Origin: Epiperipatus broadwayi
Taxonomy: Eukaryota > Onychophora > Udeonychophora > Euonychophora > Peripatidae
Direction: 5' to 3'
Length of the DNA: 64,000 bases
Assembly: GCA_028023455.1 (NCBI GenBank)
Contig: JAQFVV010006203.1
Location: forward strand, 10,576,876-10,640,875
Shown: one piece after another, positions 1 to 10,600 of the stretch
Numbering within the stretch: the stretch's first letter is position 1
Layout of the letters: each line of letters begins with the position of its first letter
Notes under the pieces: generated by a model
The model's input: only the letters and a program-made list of their open reading frames with translations
Told to the model about the DNA's origin: nothing
Database searches by the model: none
Position numbers and translations under genes: made by a program

Positions 1-601
1 ATTATATACGCAAATAAGTGCTACAGTAAAATGGTTTTTAAATATTAAGCATTAAATAGATATTATTCTCCCATTTGTTAATTATTGACTGCTGAGGATT
101 TGAATGATTTTCATCATTAATAAATGCTAGCTATGATACCCAATTCCAATTAATGTTGCTTAATTGAGTTAGCTTCGAACCACTTACCTGCTATACAAAT
201 TCTATGCCTAATTATAACCTAAAAAATTTTGATTTGAACCCAGGTAATAGACACGGCAGGTGGATTATTTGTAATAAATGAAAAAAAACAACTTGCTATT
301 AACTGAAAGGAGACCCTCTGATTCCTCTTGGAGGCCTTAAAGGAACCGAGCAGGGCAAATTCCTAAGGTCCACTCCATACGTTCTTGTCGTGGCAGCTGT
401 TATCACTATGTGATTATTCATATAGTATACAAACATGGATGGGCTGCTTGCCAACATGCATAGCCAGCATGTTGAGTTTAGTGGCTTTTTACCTCTGAGT
501 TTAAGATCGAGAAACACCATGGTCTTTCTTCTCAGTGCCTGATAAGGCAGAATGAATGTTTGTGTAAATGATAAATATTTTTCCAATACATACATACAAT
601 T
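1..601. other. Leading region with possible LINE 5' flank
   Basis: No gene is supported. From about 300 to 600 the base composition is clearly more GC-rich than the surrounding DNA and runs straight into the LINE coding remnant at 602, so it may be the 5' untranslated part of that element. The 98-codon minus-strand open frame here has no recognisable domain and I treat it as chance. The 5' boundary of the LINE cannot be placed from one copy. Confidence 0.4.
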
Positions 602-1440
602 ATGACAGACAAAAATAAAGCATGGCTATTCCCAGGAGGTTGTAAAGTCACCAACAAAGGCAGCAGTTGGTGGCCGAAGGCGGAGGGTGCTAAGAATCCC
701 CTGATTGCGGACCCAGGCTGCCATTTGATGACTTTTTATTTAGGTACTTACAACTGCAGATCACTTTCAAGTGAAGGAAGATTGCAAGAATTAGAAGCTC
801 TCTTATATTAAATGGGACATTATTGGACTTTGTGAAGTTAGAAGAAAAGCTGAAGAGACAATTGATTTAAAAAGTGGACATATACTCTATTATAAAGGCA
901 CAAATATTGGAAATACAAGTGGAGTAGGATTCATTATAAATAAAAAGTGGAAGAACAATATTGTGGGGATTGATGGTGTATCGGACAGAGTGGCAAGATT
1001 AGTTATACAACTTAATAGCAGATACCAAATGCAGATAATTCAGGTTTATGCCCCAACAAGTTCTCATAGTGATGAAGTAGTAGAAGATTTTTATATGGAT
1101 GTACAAAAGGTTTTTGATCAGAGTAAACAACATTTTAAAATTGTTATGGGAGACTTTAATGCTAGAATTGGTAAACAAATGAAAGATGAAAGTGCTGTAG
1201 GTAATTTTGGTTATGGTAATAGAAATGAGAGAGGACATAGACTTGTGGAATTTGCAGAAAAAGAAAAACTTTATATTATGAATTCTTTTTTTGAGAAAAA
1301 TGTAAAAGGAAATGGACATGGAAGCATCCAAATGAAGGTACAGCAGAATTGTATTATATTTTGACTAACAGGAAATACATATTTCACGATTATAATGTTC
1401 TTAATAAATTTAACACAGGAAGTGATCATCAATTAGTAAG
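602..1440 (+). pseudogene. LINE endonuclease domain (APE-type), frameshifted
   Basis: N-terminal endonuclease of the LINE, which in the family nicks target DNA to prime reverse transcription. The frame runs from 602 to about 808 (motif YLGTYNCRSLSSEGRLQELE), shifts by one base, continues to about 1337 and shifts again. Visible APE-family motifs are GLCEVRRK (metal-binding Glu) near 830, IQVYAPTSSHSDE near 1040, VMGDFNARIG near 1145 (the Asp/Asn pair) and TGSDHQLVR near 1415 (the catalytic Asp-His). All motif residues survive although the frame is broken in two places, which suggests moderate age. The ATG at 602 is the first Met in the frame, but a real start could lie further upstream. Confidence 0.8.
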
Positions 1441-3539
1441 GTGTAAGATACGTGTTAATGTGAAACTAGAGAGACAAAAATTATTAAGAAAAACAATATT
1501 TACAGTTGATATTCCTAATCTTCAGAAACATTCTAATGAATTTAAATTAGAACTTACAAATCGGTTTCAAGTATTAGTAGATTTTGAACACGATTCAGAT
1601 TTGAATGAAATTAATATGAAAATAACTGATACACTTTTGAAAACTGCAACAAAAATAGCTGGTAGAAAAAAGCAGCAATTGACCAATAAAATTTCTACTG
1701 AGACTAGAGAATTTATGAAGAAAAGAAGGAATATGAAGATATACAAAAATGATGCATTAAAAAGAATTGAATATCTCGAATTTTGTAAAATGGTGCGGAA
1801 AAGAGTTGAAAATGATATAAGAAAGTATAACTGTGAACTAGCAAGGAAAGCTGTAGAAGAAAATAAAAGTCTTAAGAATATAAAACAACATACTGGTATT
1901 GGTAGGAAATTTATATCTGCAATAAGAAAAAAAGATGGAATTGTTACTAAAAAGAGAGATGACATCATGAAATTGGTAGAAGATTTTTATCAAGAATTAT
2001 ATCGTAATAAAGAACAAGTACCTCCTATATCTATTACATCTTCTGAATTGCCCAGAATTTTAAATGAAGAAGTGAGATACACAATTAAATGTATGAAGAA
2101 AGGAAAGGCTCCAGGTAATGATAGAATTATAATTGATATATTAAAAGAAGCAGGTGAAGAAATGGAAATTTTTTTAGCAAAGTTATATACCAAATGTCTA
2201 AATGATAAAGGGTGTACCAGATGATTGGAAGAATGCAGTAATAATATTAATATTTAAAAATGGTGATAAAGAAAATATTAGAAATTACAGACCTATCAGC
2301 ATTTTATCAGTTTTATATAAAATTTTTACCAAGATAATTACAACTCGTCTACAGAGAACATTGGATTTCCACCAACCAAGAGAACAAGCTGGATTTAAAA
2401 GTGGTTTTAGTACAGTAGATCATATCCAGGTGTTGAGAGAAGTTATAGAAAGGACGAATGAATATGAGTTGTCATTATGTTTTGGATTTCTAGATTATGA
2501 AAAGGCATTTGATTCTATAAACATTTCTTCAGTGATTAAAGCATTGGATCATCAAGGTATAGATCCAGGATATTGTCATATTTTGAAGAATATTTATAAA
2601 AATGCAACAGCAACAATTAGATTACATAATGATACTGGGAAAGTCAACATTGAGAAAGGTGTAAGACAAGGTGACTCCATATCTCCAAAACTTTTTACAG
2701 CAGTGCTGCAAGAAGTATTTTGTGGATTAAAATGGGAAACTAAAGGAGTGAAAGTAAATGGAGATTATTTAAGTCATTTAGATTTCACAGATGATGTAGT
2801 TGTTTTTGCAAATAATGCTTCAAAGCTGCAGGATATGTTTCAGGAATTATCAGATGAAAGTAGGACTAAAGATAAATGTTAAAAAGACTAAAGTAATGTT
2901 TAATCAATTTGCTCGAAATATGAAAATAAAGATTGATTATGATGAATTAGAAGAAGTTAACAGTTACAAATACCTTGGTCAGATTATTAATACAGATGGA
3001 AACATAATGGAAGAAATTAATCATAGAATTAAACTTGACTGGAGTGCTTTTAGTAGAAATAACTTGATACTAAAAGGGAATATGTCTATGTGTTTGAAAA
3101 GGAAGGTTTTTAACAAATGTGTTTTACCAGTTCTTATTTATGGATCTAAGACTTGAACACTTAATAGAAGAGCAATACAGAGACTTCAGACCACTCAAAG
3201 AAGTATGGAGAGATGCATGTTGGGAGTAACAAGAAGAGATCGAAAATGCAATGTATGGGTAAGAGAACAAACAGGTTTACTGACCTCATTGAAAAAATTA
3301 AAAGATTGAAGTGGAGTTGGGCTGGACATATTGCTAGAAGAGATGATAATAGATGGACAATTGAAATTTTAAACAGGATTCCAAGAGATTGTAAAAGACC
3401 TAGAAAGAGACCACATGTGAGATGGATGGATGAAATAAGAAAGTGTGCAGGGGTGATGTGGAGAAGAGAAGCTAAAGATCGGAAAAGATGGATTAAACTT
3501 GGAGAGACCTTCATCCTGCAGTGGATTGATAATGGTTGA
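1441..3539 (+). pseudogene. LINE reverse transcriptase domain, frameshifted and interrupted
   Basis: Reverse transcriptase part of the same LINE, in three or four frames. Conserved blocks in order: KGKAPGNDRI (about 2100), VPDDWKNAVI and NYRPISILSVLYKIF (2205-2320), REQAGFKSGFSTVDHI (2380), motif A LDYEKAFDSI (2495), motif B GVRQGDSISPKLF (2660), and motif C HLDFTDDVVVFA (2775). Motif C is FTDD rather than the usual FADD; both catalytic aspartates remain. After a frameshift near 2870 comes KYLGQIINTDGN, then YGSKT followed by TGA at 3154, where the family normally has Trp. The last segment (to 3539) carries the RTE-like tail WMDEIRKCAG and ends IDNG. Not functional as it stands. Confidence 0.85.
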
Positions 3540-3560
3540 TGGTGATGATGATGATGATTG

Positions 3561-3768
3561 TGAATTATATTATTATCAACTATTTATAAATGTGTGTTTT
3601 AGTAAAAACAACTGATATCTCACTTGGCTATAAAATATAGATAGCTTGTGGTCACGTTACAGACTTGAGAATTAAAAGTATTTGACGTGCACTTGGCTGT
3701 TTTTCATTCTTGAATGTCATGTTTCCTGAACATTTAATCATGTGATATTTTTAGAGTATAAAATGAAA
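3561..3768. other. Short spacer, nothing recognised
   Basis: AT-rich sequence between the LINE tail and the microsatellite. No open frame or repeat was recognised. Confidence 0.6.
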
Positions 3769-3811
3769 TAATAATAATAATAATAATAATACTAATAATA
3801 ACAACAACAAC

Positions 3812-3843
<32 letters not shown>

Positions 3844-3862
3844 CAACAACAACAACAACAAC

Positions 3863-3894
<32 letters not shown>

Positions 3895-3918
3895 TAACAA
3901 CAACAACAACAACAATAA
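3769..3918. repeat. Compound (TAA)n/(CAA)n microsatellite
   Basis: About 150 bases of alternating runs of ATA/TAA and ACA/CAA trinucleotides, with only a few interruptions (ACT near 3790). Read on the minus strand it gives a meaningless poly-leucine open frame. It sits about 200 bases downstream of the LINE tail, so it may or may not have grown from a LINE tail. Confidence 0.95.
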
Positions 3919-5278
3919 TTCATAGTTAATAAAAAATAAAATAGCAAAAGTTGTAATCTTCATTTTAAACTTTATTTTATTCAAATTATTGTTAGGCATC
4001 CCATGATAAAATATTTTAAATAATTTAAGTGACTGCTATATAATTTTTTTCCTGTTCCTCTTGATTTTGAATTTAATGAGCTTTGTTGCATATATATATA
4101 CTTTTACCCTGATTAGAGACAAACTTTTATATGAGGATTTATTATAATGATTATCATCAATTTGTGCTCACATTTTAATTTTACAATTGATTCTTTAACA
4201 CAAAATTTAAAACTTTTTTGTTAACAAAAAAAGCATTTTTTCATGGCCATTTTGTAAAATTGATGTCTTAGGATAATGGCATTCGTGCTAAAAATAATCA
4301 GTATAATACAGAGATTATTCATTATACAGGATATAATGTTTTGATTATAGAATTAAAATATGATCAATGCAATCTAACTTGCATGTCCTTGGAACACAAT
4401 CAATGCTTTAAATTAATGAGAAATTCAAAGTAAAAATTTTCATCATTAAGACTGCAAAGGCAAAAAAAAATATCAGTTTCATTCAGTATAATAAAAAATC
4501 AAAAGCATGCTTTGTCACATATAACAAAAGGTATTAATATTAAATTTTAAAATGTGCACATTACCTTAAACATACTCATTCAATTAATTTTTTATATTAA
4601 ATTTCTTATAAACATTATTTTGTCAGCAGAAAAAAAAATCTTATCGGAATTATAAAATGTGATCGTCATAATTGTAAATTATTTAAAGAAAAAGATTTTG
4701 TGCATTATGCAGATAATAACTTTATTTGATCAAACGTTACTAAATATAAGTTAAAAATATCATTTACGTGCTCTATTTTAAATTGATACCCCATAATTTT
4801 TTTCTGACATATTCAAAATAATGGCAGCTTTTATGATAAACATTAAAAAATACAGTATTAACAAAAAAAATATTTAATTATTTACATTATTAAAATTACA
4901 ACTATTAATTACATTTCTTTATTTAATTTTGATTACATTTATGTAAAATATTATATATTCATGAATTGTTGCTTTAAAAAAAATTAAATGTTGCAAAAAA
5001 AAAAAAAAATCAATGTTTTATTGGTTAGATATTACAAAAATAAAGTTTGCTAATACAACATAAAATACACCAAAAATATATTTTAAAATGTACATTGTGA
5101 GTTTTTCTCTACATTGGAATGAATTGTTGATTCAGGAAATAATATTCTTTTAGCTACATAAGAAGCAAAATGGCAGACCATCAATGAAAAAAAATATAAC
5201 TACTGAAATGTTTTTATACAATATATTTACTCTCAGGTTAATACTTTTATTTATTTTATTTTTTGTAATAATGTATAT
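3919..5278. other. AT-rich DNA without genes
   Basis: No coding region is supported. It contains many A and T runs and short TA microsatellites. The stretch around 4048-4092 is repeated almost exactly at 5916-5960 (entered separately). Confidence 0.6.
4048..4092 (+). repeat. Direct repeat, copy 1 (partner 5916-5960)
   Basis: About 43 bases containing TTCCTCTTGATTTTGAATTT then AATGAGCTTTGTTGCATATA. A near-identical stretch in the same orientation occurs at 5916-5960. Probably two fragments of one old interspersed repeat. Confidence 0.6.
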
Positions 5279-5475
5279 ACAATTTATCCAAACCGCTTCA
5301 AACACTTTTTAGCAAAACTGTTTATTTGTACATATACGTACACCTACATTTTGACTGACCTGCAGTCTTCTTCAGAGCAAGTTTATTTTGATCTTCTAAA
5401 AAAATGTAGGTATATAGAATATATACAAATAAAGAGTTTTTTTAAAAAGTGTTTGAAGTGTTTTGGATAAATTGC
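5279..5475. repeat. Hairpin (fold-back) element
   Basis: The left arm (AATTTATCCAAACCGCTTCA, then AACACTTTTTAGCAAAACTG) is repeated inverted at the right end (AGTGTTTGAAGTGTTTTGGA, then TAAATTG). The arms are about 75 bases, with a loop of roughly 45 bases containing CTGCAGTCTTCTTCAGAG. A GAAGAAGACTGCAG core next to the loop resembles the central part of several SINE bodies, so this may be two SINE pieces joined head to head. No coding content. Confidence 0.7.
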
Positions 5476-6202
5476 ATTTATAGGATATTACGGCAAAAAT
5501 AAAGAAAAGTGTGATTTTGGTAATAATGTATATAGTAAAATGTTTACTCATTAATTAACATTTTTTGTAGTTTAATCTTTATTTTTAAATTACATTTTTA
5601 TATATTTTGAATTTAAATAAATTAATTTTTTCCCCCATAGGAATTCATTATAATTGTTTATTTTTTATGTGAAATTTTGGTTTATAAGGTATTTTGCAGA
5701 ACCAATTGAACTCACTTTCTAGGATAAAGGTGTATGTGACAATAAAACAATTTTTTACAATATACTTGAAAAAGAACATGCAATTATTTCTCTATTATTG
5801 ATATATATAATAAAGATTTATATCTAACATTCTTTACAGAGTATATTTAAATTATTTTATCTTTTTCTAAGATTATGTCTAATTTCTTGTTGTTCTTAAT
5901 TGCTTTTTGACTGCTCTGTTCCTCTTGATTTTGAATTAAATGAGCTTTATTGTATATATGTGTGTCAATAAAACAAATTTTACAATAAATATGTTTTGAA
6001 AAAATGTAATTAATTAATTAATTTACATCTAGATCATTTTACCTTCCAGGAGATTATCCGCATTTTTTTACTGTTGTTAATTCATTATTTTTTTATATAA
6101 ATTTTGATTGTCTGAAAGAATATTTTGAATGTATCTTACAAAGACTTTGTTTTAATTGTATTTTTATATTGGACTATATATATATATATCATCTAATATG
6201 AG
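5476..6202. other. AT-rich DNA without genes
   Basis: No gene. It contains copy 2 of the 43-base direct repeat at 5916-5960 and a short TA microsatellite near 6175. Confidence 0.6.
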
Positions 6203-6436
6203 TATTGAATGTCCTTAGAAAAATTTAACTTTAAATAAATATTCCAAATACATTCAACTGTTAGTAATAGCACATCAAACAGATTACTATATACATAATG
6301 TTTCGAGAAGTATTATTCTCTCCTTTTCTTCAGGTGTTGCTGATCTGACCAGTGACAGTACTAGTATGGGATTCAAATCAGGACCCTTAGATTCTTGATT
6401 ATTGAATTTTAAGGTAACGTTCTAACTGAGTCAACA
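6203..6436 (-). mobile_element. tRNA-derived SINE, full-length-like copy
   Basis: Read on the minus strand, it begins with a tRNA-like head: an A-box-like GACTCAGTTAGAACG near 6433 and a B-box-like TGATTTGAATCCCAT near 6375. A body follows with TCACTGGTCAGATCAGCAAC and CTGAAGAA, then CGAAACATTATG, and an AT-rich tail ends near 6203. A head with RNA polymerase III boxes plus a unique body is the usual SINE layout. The same sequence occurs twice, in head-to-head orientation, at 22518-22887. The boxes are degenerate, so I would not expect present-day transcription. Confidence 0.65.
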
Positions 6437-7147
6437 AAAAAAAAAAGTGATTTTTTTATGAAAGAAAAATATTCAAAACATTTTTACATGGATAGCTATA
6501 AATTTCAGAATGTGAGGAATCAAAATAGCTGCGCCAGAGTTCCACATGCTGTAGTTATATTTATTGAATAACAGATGGGGTTTTTTATCAGTGTTATAAT
6601 TATTGTAATTTAAATTGGTGTATATTTTGCTTAATTTGTTATGCAGAAATAATACCTGAATCCTTTATCACCACAACATAAAGGCATTAAAAAAATTTCA
6701 CTTGATGTTTTTCATAAAATTATAAAAATATTATGGCAAAATCATAAGATTAATCAGTATGTTTTTCATCTTAATAGATATGATACTATAAAGTCTATTA
6801 TTTTAATCATATCTTCATTGAATTGGATGTGAAATGAATGAATGGTAGCAGACTTTCTAAAAAAAAAAAAGAACTTAAATAGTTTTCTTTGAGAGATAGA
6901 ACTTGTTTATATTATAAAGATCACCTCACTCTAAAAAATACATTATTGATTGCTTTTACTGATAAAATATGGTTGAGGATAAAACATGGTAGAGAAAAAC
7001 ATTTAAGCATAGTGCTGAATTTTTTAAAGAAACATTTGCTGCAAAAAAAGTTAAAAGATATTAAATAAACTAAAGAACCATCATGCAGATGTATTTGCAA
7101 TTTACAACAAATTAGTTTGGATAATCACAAAACTAATTTCTATAAAC
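6437..7147. other. AT-rich DNA without genes
   Basis: Nothing recognised. Several homopolymer A runs; no open frame of note. Confidence 0.6.
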
Positions 7148-7664
7148 CAATAAACATCACATGATTACCATTTCTTATGCTTGCTTATAACTGTTATTAA
7201 AACGAGCAAAACTCTCCATACAGTATTGCCACTGAGTGCAAGCCAGAGTAATCAATGGATGCCAGAAGGCTTGTGCATAAAATCCCCATCTCATCCAATA
7301 TCCCCCAGACTAGTTTCTGGCTTGTGGCCTTCATCAGTGAGGAGTCTTGGATCTGAGAGCACTGCATCTTGAACCTAAGATTTAAGTGCAGTGCTCTCAG
7401 ATCAAAGGCTCCTCACTGACAAAGGCCACAAGCCAGAAACTAGCCTGGGCTGGTGGGTTGCATTAGATCCTAAGATCTAGGTGCAGTGCTCTCAGATCCA
7501 AGGCTCCTCACTGATGAAGGCCACAAGCCAGAAACTAGTCTGGGGATGTTGGATGAATAGATACTAGATGGGGATTTTATGCACAAGCCTTCTGGCATCC
7601 TTTGATTATTCTGGCATGCACTGAGTGCCAATACTGTATGGAGAGTTTTGCCTCTTTTAAAACT
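7148..7664. mobile_element. Palindromic fold-back element, family F, copy 1
   Basis: The left end (CAATAAACATCACATGATTA, then AACTCTCCATACAGTATTGC) faces an inverted right end (GCCAATACTGTATGGAGAG, then TTTTGCCTCTTTTAAAAC). Inside, GATGCCAGAAGGCTTGTGCA and CTTGTGGCCTTCATCAGTGA appear in the left arm and inverted in the right arm. A third, partial right-arm copy (7372-7440) lies in the middle, so this copy has an internal duplication. The core TGATGAAGGCCACAAGCCAG is similar in style to SINE bodies. Four further copies lie at 18304, 24238, 27830 and 55398. No transposase is seen, and the 63-codon open frame in it is not credible. Confidence 0.8.
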
Positions 7665-10600
7665 AATTTCTAATGTAATATTTTATTTATCTTTTTTTTT
7701 TCAATTGTGGAGTTGGAATGGTCATACTTGTTAAGGAATGACTGCTGTTGCTGATTTTCTCTATTGTTCAGGTTTTTTTTTAACATTTGAATCTTTGATT
7801 ACTTTCTTGTATTTTTTTCATGTCATTAGAATGGATAAAAAGATCGATATAAAAGGTAGCTATAAAAATATGTATTGATAATTAATGGCCTCTACTCTAA
7901 AAATTAATAAGCTTGAAACTGTTTCTTATCTGCTTTAATTGCTATCTAGAGTGCATTGATTTTATCTATGGTTTCAGTGTAGACTCTAAAATTAAAAGAT
8001 GTCTCTACATAATTGCATATAATTTATGGACAGTTTCTACATGTTGTCAATAAGTGTACAATACACAATAATTTTATATTGTCCACTTTAATAAATATGG
8101 CATGTTTAATTTCAATCTTTTTCAATATATATTCTTGAATCATATGATTTAAGGCATCTTAAGTTTATATCTGCACTAGAAATAATATGATAATCTCTAG
8201 TCTAATAAATGATTATTAATAATCATTAATGTGTTTATTTGCAGTGAGTAAAACAAGTAATTGAAAGGCATTATTGCTGGGGAATTCATAAAAAGTTCAA
8301 ACACCAAAACTAGAATTGATCCTAGAACCATATGTTCCCAAATTTTCTCTGTCCCTGCACTAAATTACGTAGAACTAAATCCAAAGTGAGTGGTGTCAAA
8401 TATTTGAATACAGAAAATTTGATATGTTTAATATCACATTTTGATAATTATATTCCTATATATTGATATAAGCAATGGTTTAAGAAAAAAAATACTAATC
8501 AATGAAGTGACTGAATTTAAGTACAATAATATAATAAAACTGAATTAGGGAATTGTGTATATATGATTGATTTAAAAATTCATGCTTTTAGTCCAAAGTG
8601 TTTCAGACAAACCTATATATAAGAAAATGAGATAAAGAGAGAAGACAGTCCGATTTTTTCTCTTAAAAAAATTTAACTTACGCTTTGGATTAAACGTATT
8701 TCATTTACATAATAAAGCAGAAGTATGACAATCTCAAAAGTATATATATATATATTATTTTGGCAATAAGTCAAAAATTTAAATTTTTGAAGAAAATAAT
8801 TTGTGAAAACATATTAGATATGTGTAATAAATTGATACTAGTGGGTTTGAAATTAGTGAGTATAGGTTTGACAAATCCAAATAGCAATCTTTTTCATTTC
8901 TTAATTATCCTTTTTGATTTATGCTAAAATCTGTACTATTTTACCTTCCTCTCCAATAATTATTCACAAAGTGAACTATAACTATCTTTTATTTACATTG
9001 CTTTTCTTCTATGTATTTTGCTGTCTATTGTTATTATAAACAAACAGGAAAAAAAGGTATATTGCCCAAGAGTTTACAAGAAATTTTGAGCATCAAAAGT
9101 AACAGAGCTAGGCACCAATCGATGAACTTTGGGCTTCAGACGCTACCTTCTACTACTGTATCAAATCACACATGGCACTATTATTAATGTATTATTAATA
9201 GCTCTATTTGTAGTTATGATATGAAATAATGTTGGCAATAGTCAATTAATATAATCATGTATCATTTTCAACTATTAGCCATCCACTGTTGATATGGTCT
9301 TTCAAATTTAATCCAGTTTCTCTGACCATAACTTCTCATACCCACATTATCTACCTTCCATGTGATTTCTTTCCAAGTCTTTTACAATTTCTTGTTTATA
9401 ATTTAAAACTTCAACTGACCACCATCTCTTTTAGCAATTGTCCAGTGCAGCCCCGTTTCATTTTCTTAGTTAGTCGTGCATAATATATTGAAAATTTTAT
9501 TAGTAAACAAAATGCTATTCACATGAATATTATAAATAGATGTCGACTTGACAGCTCTTAAGAAACTAATTTAAATTTTATGACTCATGACAGGAAACTT
9601 TCTAACAGGGATTGAGTTCAATAATCTAAAATTGACTGAGAAGAAATCGTTTTATAAAGCACATATAGTTTACAATTACTCAGTATAATACTTGTATAAT
9701 ATCTTAAAGTATACTAAAAACATTTTAATTAGTTAACCAAAAGATTTAAATACATATATAAATATTAGTATGTTTTCTATAATCTTCCGAGTGTAAAATT
9801 ACAATTTATTTTAACCTCCCCGCTTCTTTACACAAATCTTTTATTTGCTACCGGTTAATATAATTATTATACTTCGAAGAACTAATTATTTGCTAATATT
9901 AATATTCTTGAAAATGCTGCGACTAACCAAATGCTATACAAGAAATGATGTAAAAGGTCAAATAGCAAAACTTAAGGATCATAGGCCTACATAAACATGG
10001 AGATTCTAATACTACTTGAAGAAATAATATGGTTGTGATATTTAATTATGATTGATTATCATTAATTCTATAATACAAATGTTTAGCATTAACGATATAA
10101 TACGTTATTACTGAAATTCAAATTTGAACTAACATTTTTTCCATAGTTAACCAGAATCCTCGTGGGAAAATTTATTGCCTAGTGTTTATTGTTTTTAATT
10201 ACAGGATTTCATTTTTTTTTTTTTTTCATTAACAATAATGCATTTTTCTTTAGAGGAATGAACTTTTTATCTATTCAAGCAAACAGCTAAAGAAAAGAAA
10301 ATATTATTGATTACTTCATACTATAATATATTTTTTCAAAGTGCTGTATAAAAATTATTAGACCATTAAACGCGGATAAGGGTAGGCTTCGTGCTATGAA
10401 CATTAGCTTCAAGTTAAAAAAATACCCATTTTCTGCTGTTTTAATTGTTATTATGACGTTAGCAAGAATTTTTTTTTTTTGGGGGGGAGGGGCTGAAAAC
10501 TGTCGCTTATTTAAATGTAATAAAAGCTCTGTGAGTTTAATGCAATGGTAAAATATCAAACTGGAATGTTGGATTCTAGGATCGATTTCGGTGCTGGCAA

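Larger units (their letters stand above)
602..3560 (+). mobile_element. RTE-clade non-LTR retrotransposon (LINE), broken
   Basis: A nearly full-length LINE reading on the plus strand: an apurinic endonuclease domain followed by a reverse transcriptase and a C-terminal region. It ends in a short TGATGGTGATGATGATGATG tail around 3537-3560; trinucleotide tails of this kind, rather than poly(A), are typical of RTE-clade elements. The reading frame changes near 808, 1337, 2215, 2870 and 3283, and there is an in-frame stop at 3154-3156, so it cannot make a functional protein. The C-terminal motif with KRPRKRP, RWMDEIRK and DRKRWIKLGE resembles that of animal RTE-like endonuclease-reverse transcriptases. 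The 5' end is uncertain. The clade call rests on motif recognition, not on a tree. Confidence 0.85.

Noticed and set aside
299-595. 98-codon minus-strand frame next to the LINE
   Set aside because: No domain; lies in what is probably the LINE 5' region and on the opposite strand.
3751-3999. Poly-leucine frame on the minus strand
   Set aside because: Pure translation of the (TAA/CAA)n microsatellite.
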